Under the pieces are notes generated by a model. That model had not been told where the DNA came from. It made no database searches and saw only the letters and a program-made list of their open reading frames with translations. A DNA stretch of 5,318 nucleotides from Bacteroidota bacterium (GTDB taxonomy: Bacteria; Bacteroidota; Bacteroidia; Chitinophagales; Chitinophagaceae), in the NCBI GenBank assembly GCA_023409675.1, contig JAEYRC010000038.1, positions 1 to 5,318 of the forward strand, written 5' to 3'. The position numbers were made by a program, and so were the translations under genes. Each line of letters starts with the position of its first letter. Within the stretch, counting starts at the first letter, position 1. This document shows positions 1 to 5,318 of this stretch, piece by piece.

Positions 1-488
1 TCGTAAATGAGTTGTAGATTTTTAATATCCGCAGGCCGGAAATGCCGGTCGCCCTTTTTGTTCTTTTTGGGCTGCAGCACCGGAAATTCGGCTTCCCAGA
101 TCCGCAGCAACGATGGGTTTACCCTGCACATCGCCGATACTTCTCCAATGGTATAGTACTGTTTGCTGAAGAGCTGTTCATCTTCCGGAAGTTTTACCAG
201 GTCGGCTTCCGCGGCAAAGGTTTTCTGCGCTTTGCGGCCACGACCAACTTTGCCAGGTTCTGTGGCTGCCGGAGCAGTAGATTCAGGTAAAGAAATTTCA
301 GATGGAGTCTCAGATGAAGTTGATTCGGGAGCGGAAGATTCTGGTGGAGAAGATGCAGGCGAATTTTTCACCTCTTCTTCAGTCGTTTTTTTGAGTGATT
401 TTACCCGAACGCCCACCGACGGGTCGGTATTGGCCTCACCCGATGGGACAGCGGTGAAATCAAACGATATCTGGGCATATTCTTTCAT
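1..488 (-). CDS. MerR-family HTH transcriptional regulator with long acidic N-terminal extension (partial, C-terminus beyond window)
   Basis: The minus strand is open from an ATG at 488-486 to the left edge, giving 162 residues with the C-terminus missing. An in-frame TGA lies four codons upstream (500-498), so this ATG is the only reasonable start; no Shine-Dalgarno sequence precedes it. Residues 110-162 are a MerR-type winged helix-turn-helix: YYTIGEVSAM (111-120), then VNPSLLRIWEAEF (123-135), then a basic wing with PKKNKKGDRHF (140-150) and RPADIKNL. This matches the MerR subgroup common in Bacteroidota with a W-E-x-E-F and K-N-x-K-G-x-R wing pattern. Residues 35-78 are rich in Ser, Glu, Pro and Thr and look disordered; a short basic patch GRGRK follows at 82-86, vaguely AT-hook-like. 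Most members of this subgroup that I know start close to the HTH, so the extension is unusual. Any effector-binding or dimerisation region would lie outside the window. The target is unknown. The gene is divergent from gyrB, so it may act on the shared intergenic region, but that is inference. Confidence 0.88.
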   Translation of the reverse strand, partial: MKEYAQISFDFTAVPSGEANTDPSVGVRVKSLKKTTEEEVKNSPASSPPESSAPESTSSETPSEISLPESTAPAATEPGKVGRGRKAQKTFAAEADLVKLPEDEQLFSKQYYTIGEVSAMCRVNPSLLRIWEAEFPVLQPKKNKKGDRHFRPADIKNLQLIY

Positions 489-502
489 CAGGCTAATTCA
501 TT

Positions 503-510
503 CAAAATTA
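503..510 (-). promoter_or_regulatory. Candidate -7 element, proximal promoter of the MerR-like gene
   Basis: On the minus strand this reads TAATTTTG, an exact match to the Bacteroidota primary-sigma -7 consensus TAnnTTTG. It lies 14 bases before the ATG at 488, so the leader would be about ten bases or less. No TTTG-type -33 element is visible at the usual distance, which weakens the call. The same 8-mer recurs at 671-678. Confidence 0.35.
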
Positions 511-670
511 CTGCCAGAAATTAGTCGCTACTGCGGTAAACAGGGCTAAAGATAGCGCAAAAATGACTCTGTAAGTCTCCTGCTGCGGTTAGGGGCTGCA
601 CATCCGGAATGCAGACAGTTCAAAACCCAAAAGCTGCGTTTTAAAAATCACATCAGCCTAAAAAATCATG

Positions 671-698
671 CAAAATTATGGTGCCGGGCTAACGCAAA
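671..698 (-). promoter_or_regulatory. Candidate distal promoter of the MerR-like gene
   Basis: On the minus strand TAATTTTG (678-671) matches the TAnnTTTG -7 consensus exactly, and a TTTTG (699-695) lies 16 bases upstream as a possible -33 element. That spacing is slightly short for this phylum. If used, it would give the MerR-like gene a leader of about 175 bases. Confidence 0.35.
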
Positions 699-737
699 AT
701 CAGGGGAATATCGGCTGAGAAGGGGCAGGATTTTGTT

Positions 738-750
738 TGATAAAATATCA
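738..750. repeat. Short inverted repeat, possible operator
   Basis: TGATA (738-742) and TATCA (746-750) form a perfect 5-bp inverted repeat around AAA. It lies between the candidate promoters of the two divergent genes, about 65 bases upstream of the gyrB -7 element. In AT-rich DNA a repeat this short can arise by chance, so a regulatory role is only a possibility. Confidence 0.25.
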
Positions 751-816
751 GAATAAAATGTTGACAATTAGGTGTTTTAGAAAGCGCTTAAATGCGGCTT
801 TAACCCTTATTTTACG

Positions 817-824
817 TACCTTTG
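817..824 (+). promoter_or_regulatory. gyrB: Candidate -7 promoter element of gyrB
   Basis: TACCTTTG matches the Bacteroidota -7 consensus TAnnTTTG at every fixed position. It lies 44 bases before the gyrB ATG, so transcription would begin near 830 with a leader of about 38 bases that is nearly free of G. No clear TTTG-type -33 element is present at the usual spacing; the TTGACA at 761-766 is about 50 bases upstream, too far to pair with it. Confidence 0.55.
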
Positions 825-868
825 CCGGGAAATAAATTATCCCAATCATTAGCAATATAAACCCCCTT

Positions 869-2848
869 ATGTCTTCAGAAACAACGGAAATTATCCCTTC
901 AGAAACGAATGGTTATGGTGCCGACAGTATCCAGGTATTGGAAGGACTTGAAGCGGTCAGAAAACGGCCAGCCATGTATATTGGTGATATCGGTGAAAAG
1001 GGACTTCATCACCTGGTTTATGAGGTGGTAGACAACTCGATCGATGAAGCGCTCGCGGGCTATTGTTCAAATATCCAGGTTGTCATTCACCCCGATAACT
1101 CTGTTTCCGTTTCTGATGATGGTCGGGGTATCCCCACCGGCATGCACGTGAAAGAAAAGCGCAGCGCGCTTGAAGTGGTGATGACGGTGCTGCACGCTGG
1201 CGGTAAGTTTGATAAGAACACCTATAAGGTTTCCGGTGGTTTGCACGGAGTTGGTGTCAGTTGCGTGAACGCGCTGAGTACTAAACTGCATGTTATGGTG
1301 CAGCGCGAGGGTAAGATTTTCGAACAGGAATATGGTATAGGCATTCCGAAATATCCGGTTCGGGAAATCGGGGTAACCGAAAGCACAGGAACAACGGTAC
1401 GTTTCTGGCCCGATGACAGCATCTTCATTACCCTGGAATACAAAAAAGAGATCCTTGAAGCCCGCCTGCGCGAACTGGCATTTCTGAATCGCGGAATCAC
1501 AATTGTACTGACCGATGAACGGGAAAAAGAAGAGGATGGATCATTCTACTCCAAAACTTTTTTCAGTGAAGGTGGCATTGTGGAGTTTGTGGAAATGCTC
1601 GACAGCAACGCCGGTCGGCGCCCGCTTTTACCTAAAGTAATTTTTGTTGAAGGCAGGGATGAAAACACCAATGTTGCGGTAGAAGTGGCGCTTTGTTACA
1701 ATGAAGGCTATAGCGAGCATATATATTCTTACGTTAATAACATCAATACCATAGAAGGCGGAACCCACGTGTCGGGCTTCCGGCGGGCACTCACCCGGGT
1801 GTTCAAAAGCTATGGAGAAAAACAGGGCCTGTTTGAAAAGGCTAAGGTGGAGATTGAGGGAGACGACTTCCGCGAGGGCCTGAGCAGTATTATTTCCGTG
1901 AAAGTGCCTGAACCGCAATTTGAGGGGCAGACCAAAACCAAGCTGGGAAATAATGAGGTGATGGGTGTGGTGGATCAGACGGTTTCCCGGGCGCTGGAAG
2001 CCTTTCTGGAAGAAAACCCCAAGGAAGCCAAGAATATTATTCAGAAAGTTGTACTGGCTGCTCAGGCCCGTGCCGCAGCAAAAAAAGCCCGGGAGCTTGT
2101 TCAGCGAAAAAGTGTACTGAGCGGTGGCGGACTGCCCGGAAAACTGGCCGACTGCTCCGAACGCGATCCTGATCGTTGTGAGTTGTATCTCGTCGAGGGT
2201 GATTCTGCGGGCGGAACTGCCAAACAGGGCCGCGACAGAAGTTTCCAGGCAATTTTACCACTTCGGGGAAAAATCCTCAACGTAGAAAAAGCCATGGAGC
2301 ATAAGATCTACGAAAATGAGGAGATCCGCAACATGTATACCGCCCTTGGGGTTACCGTAGGAACGCCTGATGACCCTAAAGCGCTTAATATCGGCAAACT
2401 CCGCTACCACAAGCTGATCATCATGACGGATGCCGATATTGATGGCAGCCATATCGCCACCCTGATCCTGACCTTCATTTACAGGTATATGAAAGAACTG
2501 GTCGACCAGGGTTATGTGTACCTCGCGCAGCCACCGCTGTACCTGGTGAAAAAGGGTAAGGAGCAGGCATACGCTTACAATGAAGAACAGCGCCGCCAGC
2601 TCGTAGAGCGACTGGGTAATGGCCGGGAAGACAGTGTAAGCATCCAGCGGTACAAGGGTTTGGGTGAAATGAATGCCGAACAGCTATGGGAAACCACGAT
2701 GAATCCTGCTACCCGAACCCTTAAGCAGGTATCGATCGAAAGTGCTGCGGAAGCCGACCTGATCTTCAGTATGCTGATGGGTGATGAGGTGGCACCACGC
2801 CGCGAATTCATTGAAAGCCATGCGAAATATGCCAAGCTGGACATTTGA
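869..2848 (+). CDS. gyrB: DNA gyrase subunit B
   Basis: GyrB is the ATPase subunit of DNA gyrase, the A2B2 type II topoisomerase that introduces negative supercoils using ATP. The 659 residues are complete and of typical length for forms lacking the large C-terminal insert of enterobacterial GyrB (804 aa in E. coli). The GHKL ATPase region (about 35-240) shows E52 and N56 in EVVDN (general base and Mg ligand), D83 in DDGRGIP, and the ATP-lid glycines of GGLHGVG (123-129). R146 aligns with the aminocoumarin-contacting R136 of E. coli. The transducer domain ends with QTK (354-356), whose lysine contacts the ATP gamma-phosphate. The TOPRIM domain has EGDSAGG (443-449) and DADIDGSH (521-528), giving metal ligands E443, D521, D523 and D525. 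PLRGKILNVEKA (464-475) and QRYKGLGEMN (593-602) favour GyrB over ParE, though paralogue assignment is not absolute. R466 replaces E. coli K447, as in many other phyla. The start precedes the conserved GADSIQVLEGLEAVRKRP by about 17 residues; there is no Shine-Dalgarno sequence. Confidence 0.97.
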   Translation: MSSETTEIIPSETNGYGADSIQVLEGLEAVRKRPAMYIGDIGEKGLHHLVYEVVDNSIDEALAGYCSNIQVVIHPDNSVSVSDDGRGIPTGMHVKEKRSALEVVMTVLHAGGKFDKNTYKVSGGLHGVGVSCVNALSTKLHVMVQREGKIFEQEYGIGIPKYPVREIGVTESTGTTVRFWPDDSIFITLEYKKEILEARLRELAFLNRGITIVLTDEREKEEDGSFYSKTFFSEGGIVEFVEMLDSNAGRRPLLPKVIFVEGRDENTNVAVEVALCYNEGYSEHIYSYVNNINTIEGGTHVSGFRRALTRVFKSYGEKQGLFEKAKVEIEGDDFREGLSSIISVKVPEPQFEGQTKTKLGNNEVMGVVDQTVSRALEAFLEENPKEAKNIIQKVVLAAQARAAAKKARELVQRKSVLSGGGLPGKLADCSERDPDRCELYLVEGDSAGGTAKQGRDRSFQAILPLRGKILNVEKAMEHKIYENEEIRNMYTALGVTVGTPDDPKALNIGKLRYHKLIIMTDADIDGSHIATLILTFIYRYMKELVDQGYVYLAQPPLYLVKKGKEQAYAYNEEQRRQLVERLGNGREDSVSIQRYKGLGEMNAEQLWETTMNPATRTLKQVSIESAAEADLIFSMLMGDEVAPRREFIESHAKYAKLDI

Positions 2849-2887
2849 TTTGGGGAAAAAGACGGTAAATTATCCGGAAACGCGTTT

Positions 2888-2917
2888 TTTGTATGTCAGT
2901 TTTTTCTTGTAGCTTGT
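2888..2917 (+). promoter_or_regulatory. Candidate promoter of the small basic protein gene
   Basis: A T-run ending in TTTG (2888-2891) could be a -33 element. It is followed after 18 bases by TAGCTTGT (2910-2917), a partial match to TAnnTTTG. Transcription would start near 2924, just where a small TGAAG/CTTCA hairpin (2922-2936) begins, and would leave a leader of about 42 bases. The -7 match is imperfect, but the 117-base gap after gyrB supports a separate promoter. Confidence 0.4.
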
Positions 2918-2965
2918 ATCCTGAAGCGTGACTTCAACATTCATTCACCTACAAATCAATTCATC

Positions 2966-3169
2966 ATGGCAGACGTAGTGCTCACCGCGTATAATGTAAA
3001 AACAAAAGAAAAAAATGTTCCCATTAAAGATGCGGTAATTACAAAGACCGCGAAAGGGGCCTATATGGCGCAGGGCAATGATGGTAAAGGAAATAAACTT
3101 ACCACATTACTCGGCCAGGAAAAAGCGCTTGCCGCAATTAAGGCCGGAGTGGCCAAACAAGGCTGGTAA
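2966..3169 (+). CDS. Small basic protein of unknown function, resembling a cysteine-less DUF5679-type zinc ribbon
   Basis: This 67-residue protein has no signal peptide, membrane segment or cysteine, so it is probably cytoplasmic. It is basic, with 11 Lys against 5 Asp/Glu. I do not know its function. Its layout, AYNVKTKEK (8-16), KDAVITKTAKGAYMAQG (21-37) and then GNK (42-44), recalls what I remember of the small DUF5679 zinc-ribbon family, where the corresponding stretches read roughly Y-C-x-K-C-K and G-x-C-x-x-C-G-x-K. On that alignment the four cysteines become N10, T13, N38 and K41. The C-terminal part (about 45-67) looks helical and Ala/Lys-rich and ends in GW. The relationship is an inference from memory. 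The ATG is the only start and lies behind an unstructured leader with no Shine-Dalgarno sequence. The gene has its own candidate promoter and a strong terminator, so it is probably monocistronic and may be well expressed. Coding is supported by intact framing, the tight terminator placement and the protein-like composition. Confidence 0.82.
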   Translation: MADVVLTAYNVKTKEKNVPIKDAVITKTAKGAYMAQGNDGKGNKLTTLLGQEKALAAIKAGVAKQGW

Positions 3170-3187
3170 TTTTTGCTCACCATATTT

Positions 3188-3234
3188 AGCTGCCAGTTCC
3201 CTTTGAACATTCAGAGTGAATTGGCGGCTTTTTG
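3188..3234 (+). terminator. Strong rho-independent terminator of the small gene
   Basis: AGCTGCCAGTTC (3188-3199) pairs with GAATTGGCGGCT (3218-3229) over 12 continuous base pairs, two of them G-U. After a single C/T mismatch the stem continues with CTTTGA (3201-3206) against TCAGAG (3211-3216), closing an ACAT loop. A T-tract (3229-3233) follows, then GTTTATT. It begins 19 bases after the stop codon of the 67-aa gene. No T-tract follows the hairpin on the opposite strand, so it works in the plus direction only. Confidence 0.88.
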
Positions 3235-3254
3235 TTTATTCGCTGTCCTGCCGG

Positions 3255-5192
3255 ATGAAATTCACTGCTCTCTTTAGTTTTCTGCTGCTATTGGGTATGA
3301 TTCTGCCGCTTGTCCACCTGGGACAGGAAGAAACACCCTATCACCTCAACGGCAATGCCCGCCAGGAAAATTGTAATTGCTATACAATAACTCCGGATGA
3401 ATTTACCCAGTCGGGTTCCATCTGGAATATCAATAAGATCAATTTAACCCAGCCTTTCGAATTCAACTTTAATGTTTTTCTGGGCTGCTCGGATGCGGGC
3501 GCAGACGGAATTGCCTTCGTGCTTCAACCCATCAGTACCAGTGTCGGCTCAACAGGAGGCGGACTGGGTTATGAAGGCATACAACCTTCTATCGGTATTG
3601 CTATCGATACCTGGGTCAATTCTGAAAACAACGATCCCGGATATGATCATATTTCCATTCACCGGGATGGAAATATCATTCATGGACAGCAATACGATCT
3701 TGCGGGCCCGGAAATGGTGCTCGATGGGTTTGGAAATATTGAAGACTGTGCATGGCATGTGCTCAGCATCCGCTGGGATCCGGTAACGCATCGCCTTAGC
3801 GCAAGCATCGATGGCAAAGAACGGGTTGTTGCCACCGTTGATCTTGTAGCGGAGGTATTCAATGCCGACCCCATGGTTTTCTGGGGCTTTACCGGCGCAA
3901 CGGGTGGCGCTAAAAATCACCAGCGGGTTTGTACCTCCCTGAATCCGGGTATCACCTTAGCGGAAGAACAGATCACCTGTTATCCCGAACCCATTTTATT
4001 CAAAGACAGTTCTACATCTTTTGGTTCGATACTCGAATGGAACTGGGATTTTGGTGATGGCACCACCTTCAGTGGCAAAGAGCCACCGCCACATGTCTTT
4101 CCGGCGCCAGGGGTGTACGATGTTAAAATGCGCATCCTTGGAAGTAATGGCTGCCTCTCGGAACCCTATGTTAGACGTATCGTTGCGGGAACTATTCCTG
4201 AAGCCGTCATCAATGCACCGGCAGGTCCTTTATGTGATAATTCGCCGCAGCTGTTCACCGATCAGTCGACCGTCGAATTTGGTACCATCAACAGTTGGAC
4301 CTGGACGGCCAATGAGGCACTTTCCACGGATCGAAACCTGACCCTCAATGCCGGAGCCGGTACCTATAACCTATCGTTACAGGTAAAAACGCAGGAAGGA
4401 TGTGTTTCTGAGCTCACCAAAAAGACCGTGCGTGTGTTTCCGACACCGGAGGTTGATTTTACCGTAGATGAGGAATGCGCGGGCAGTCCGGCAACCTTTA
4501 CCGCGGCTGGCCGGCAGCAGGATGTAATTTCGGCCTGGCGCTGGGCGATCAGCAACGGAACGGAATATACAGTGCCCAGTTTCAGCCATATTTTCCGGGA
4601 ACCGGGAACTTATGAGGCCGCGCTGCTGGCGGTGTCCGGCGATGGCTGTCTTTCTCCTGCCGTTACAAAAACCTTCACCATACATGGCACCAATGCCTTT
4701 GCCGGTAATGATACGCTCGTGGCCAATCATCAACCCCTGCAACTGAACGGGCAGGGTGGAACGCTGTATAACTGGTCGCCGGCTACCGGACTGAATGACC
4801 CTAATATTCCTAACCCGGTTGCCGTTTTAGAGCAGGATATGACGTATATTCTCACCGCTTCCACACCCGAAGGATGCCCTACCAGCGATACCATTAACAT
4901 CAAGGTGTTCAAAGGGCCGACATTTTATTTTCCCAACGCATTTACGCCTAACAACGACGGGCATAATGATAAGCTGCAGTTTATAGCAGCAGGTATCAGC
5001 GAACTCGACTATTTTCACATTTATAACCGCTATGGACAACTGATCTTCAGAAGCACCAGCCTGCTGGGTTTCTGGGATGGCCGTTTAAATGGTAAGGATC
5101 AGAGCTCCGGAACCTATGTGTACACGATATCCGGTAAAGACTATACCGGTGTTACACACACGAAGAAGGGAAGTTTTCTCCTCATCCGCTAA
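3255..5192 (+). CDS. Secreted L-type lectin / PKD-domain protein with type B T9SS C-terminal sorting domain
   Basis: A probable secreted or surface-anchored carbohydrate-binding adhesin of 645 residues. Residues 1-23 are a Sec signal peptide (K2, hydrophobic core about 4-20). Residues 40-235 are a legume-like L-type lectin domain: GADGIAFVLQ (82-91), GGGLGYEGI (101-109) and IDTWVNSENNDPGYDHISI (117-135), where D118, N122, D127 or D131 and H132 occupy the usual metal and sugar-site region. A PKD domain follows (about 240-312) with WNWDFGDGT (262-270). Two more divergent PKD-like domains (about 318-395 and 398-477) keep a WxW and the closing GTY. An Ig-like domain (479-552) precedes the CHU_C / type B T9SS domain (about 553-645), with FPNAFTPNNDGHND and GTYVYTI. 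Such domains direct export across the outer membrane by the type IX system, typically with SprP/PorP-like partners. ATG 3255 is chosen because it directly starts the signal peptide; the in-frame GTG at 3216 lies inside the upstream terminator hairpin. The native glycan is unknown. No clear promoter is visible in the short gap. Confidence 0.93.
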   Translation: MKFTALFSFLLLLGMILPLVHLGQEETPYHLNGNARQENCNCYTITPDEFTQSGSIWNINKINLTQPFEFNFNVFLGCSDAGADGIAFVLQPISTSVGSTGGGLGYEGIQPSIGIAIDTWVNSENNDPGYDHISIHRDGNIIHGQQYDLAGPEMVLDGFGNIEDCAWHVLSIRWDPVTHRLSASIDGKERVVATVDLVAEVFNADPMVFWGFTGATGGAKNHQRVCTSLNPGITLAEEQITCYPEPILFKDSSTSFGSILEWNWDFGDGTTFSGKEPPPHVFPAPGVYDVKMRILGSNGCLSEPYVRRIVAGTIPEAVINAPAGPLCDNSPQLFTDQSTVEFGTINSWTWTANEALSTDRNLTLNAGAGTYNLSLQVKTQEGCVSELTKKTVRVFPTPEVDFTVDEECAGSPATFTAAGRQQDVISAWRWAISNGTEYTVPSFSHIFREPGTYEAALLAVSGDGCLSPAVTKTFTIHGTNAFAGNDTLVANHQPLQLNGQGGTLYNWSPATGLNDPNIPNPVAVLEQDMTYILTASTPEGCPTSDTINIKVFKGPTFYFPNAFTPNNDGHNDKLQFIAAGISELDYFHIYNRYGQLIFRSTSLLGFWDGRLNGKDQSSGTYVYTISGKDYTGVTHTKKGSFLLIR

Positions 5193-5318
5193 AGTCTCTT
5201 TTAAAATTTAATAACAGTTTCTCCAGATAGCAAAACGAATGTCTGCATGTCGTAATAACAGGAGAGGATTGAGGGAGACGATTTCCTTTGGTTGGATTAT
5301 GTTGATGATGCATACCAA
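5193..5318. other. Right-edge flank without a supportable gene
   Basis: These 126 bases after the lectin gene start AT-rich and show no convincing terminator hairpin. Two minus-strand frames enter from the right edge and stay open (one closing near 5206, the other running on into the lectin gene). Neither shows a recognisable domain, so a gene end entering from the right can neither be claimed nor excluded. Confidence 0.5.

Larger units (their letters stand above)
489..868. other. Divergent intergenic region between the MerR-like gene and gyrB
   Basis: This 380-base stretch has no supportable gene on either strand. It is AT-rich towards the gyrB side. It holds a good Bacteroidota-type -7 element for gyrB, two candidate minus-strand -7 elements for the MerR-like gene, a TGATA-AAA-TATCA inverted repeat (738-750) and a small AAGCGCTT palindrome (782-789). 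A weak 5-bp hairpin (CTGCA 596-600 with TGCAG 610-614) is too short to call as an RNA element. I see no tRNA, riboswitch or terminator here. Confidence 0.7.

Noticed and set aside
163..549. A 128-codon plus-strand open frame over the left part of the window
   Set aside because: It is the antisense shadow of the MerR-like gene; the minus strand there encodes a recognisable HTH, while the plus-strand product has a biased Ser/Gly composition and no domain.
596..614. CTGCA/TGCAG hairpin in the intergenic region as a small RNA or riboswitch element
   Set aside because: A 5-bp stem with a 9-base loop and no T-tract or conserved surroundings is within chance expectation.
761..793. TTGACA at 761-766 as a sigma70-type -35 box for gyrB
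   Set aside because: No TATAAT-like box follows at 16-18 bases, and this phylum uses a different promoter consensus; the TACCTTTG at 817-824 is a better candidate.
2878..2891. AAACGCGTTT followed by Ts as a terminator for gyrB
   Set aside because: The sequence is a perfect palindrome with no loop bases, so the usable stem would be only about three A-T pairs; it cannot be a credible terminator hairpin.
3549..3920. A 123-codon minus-strand open frame opposite the lectin domain
   Set aside because: It overlaps a clearly coding lectin domain on the plus strand, has no recognisable domain and no promoter; it is a shadow frame.
5193..5318. Minus-strand frames open to the right edge as the end of a convergent gene
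   Set aside because: Two frames are open over this short distance, neither shows a recognisable C-terminus, and no terminator separates them from the lectin gene; the sequence is too short to decide.

Overview
This window looks like a chromosomal segment from a member of the phylum Bacteroidota, plausibly Chitinophagaceae or a neighbouring family of the order Chitinophagales. Three things point there: an extracellular protein ending in a CHU_C / gliding-motility-type (type B) type IX secretion sorting domain, starts without Shine-Dalgarno sequences behind A/T/C-rich leaders, and TAnnTTTG-type -7 promoter elements. The family-level placement is an inference from protein style, not from a search.

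Layout from left to right. Positions 1-488 on the minus strand hold the N-terminal 162 residues of a MerR-family HTH regulator that runs off the left edge; it carries an unusual acidic Ser/Pro/Glu-rich extension of about 110 residues before its HTH. Positions 489-868 are a 380-base divergent intergenic region with candidate promoters for both directions and a short inverted repeat. Positions 869-2848 encode a complete DNA gyrase subunit B (gyrB, 659 aa). A 117-base gap with a candidate promoter and a G-free leader precedes a 67-aa basic protein (2966-3169). It looks like a small zinc-ribbon domain whose four cysteines have all been replaced. A strong rho-independent terminator follows at 3188-3234. 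Positions 3255-5192 encode a secreted 645-aa multidomain protein: signal peptide, L-type lectin domain, three PKD-like domains, a further Ig-like domain and a type B T9SS C-terminal domain. The last 126 bases carry no gene I can support.

The genes do not form one pathway. gyrB is housekeeping. The small gene appears to be its own transcription unit with its own promoter and terminator. The lectin/PKD protein is a probable cell-surface or secreted glycan-binding adhesin exported through Sec and then the type IX system. The MerR-like gene is divergent from gyrB and might sense or regulate something through the shared intergenic region, but nothing here proves that it controls gyrB.

The most informative points are the start correction for the lectin gene (the longer GTG start lies inside the upstream terminator hairpin), the cysteine-less zinc-ribbon-like small protein, the extended MerR architecture, and the regular cysteine and tryptophan spacing across the PKD-like domains. 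I see no CRISPR array, mobile element, RNA gene or defence system.
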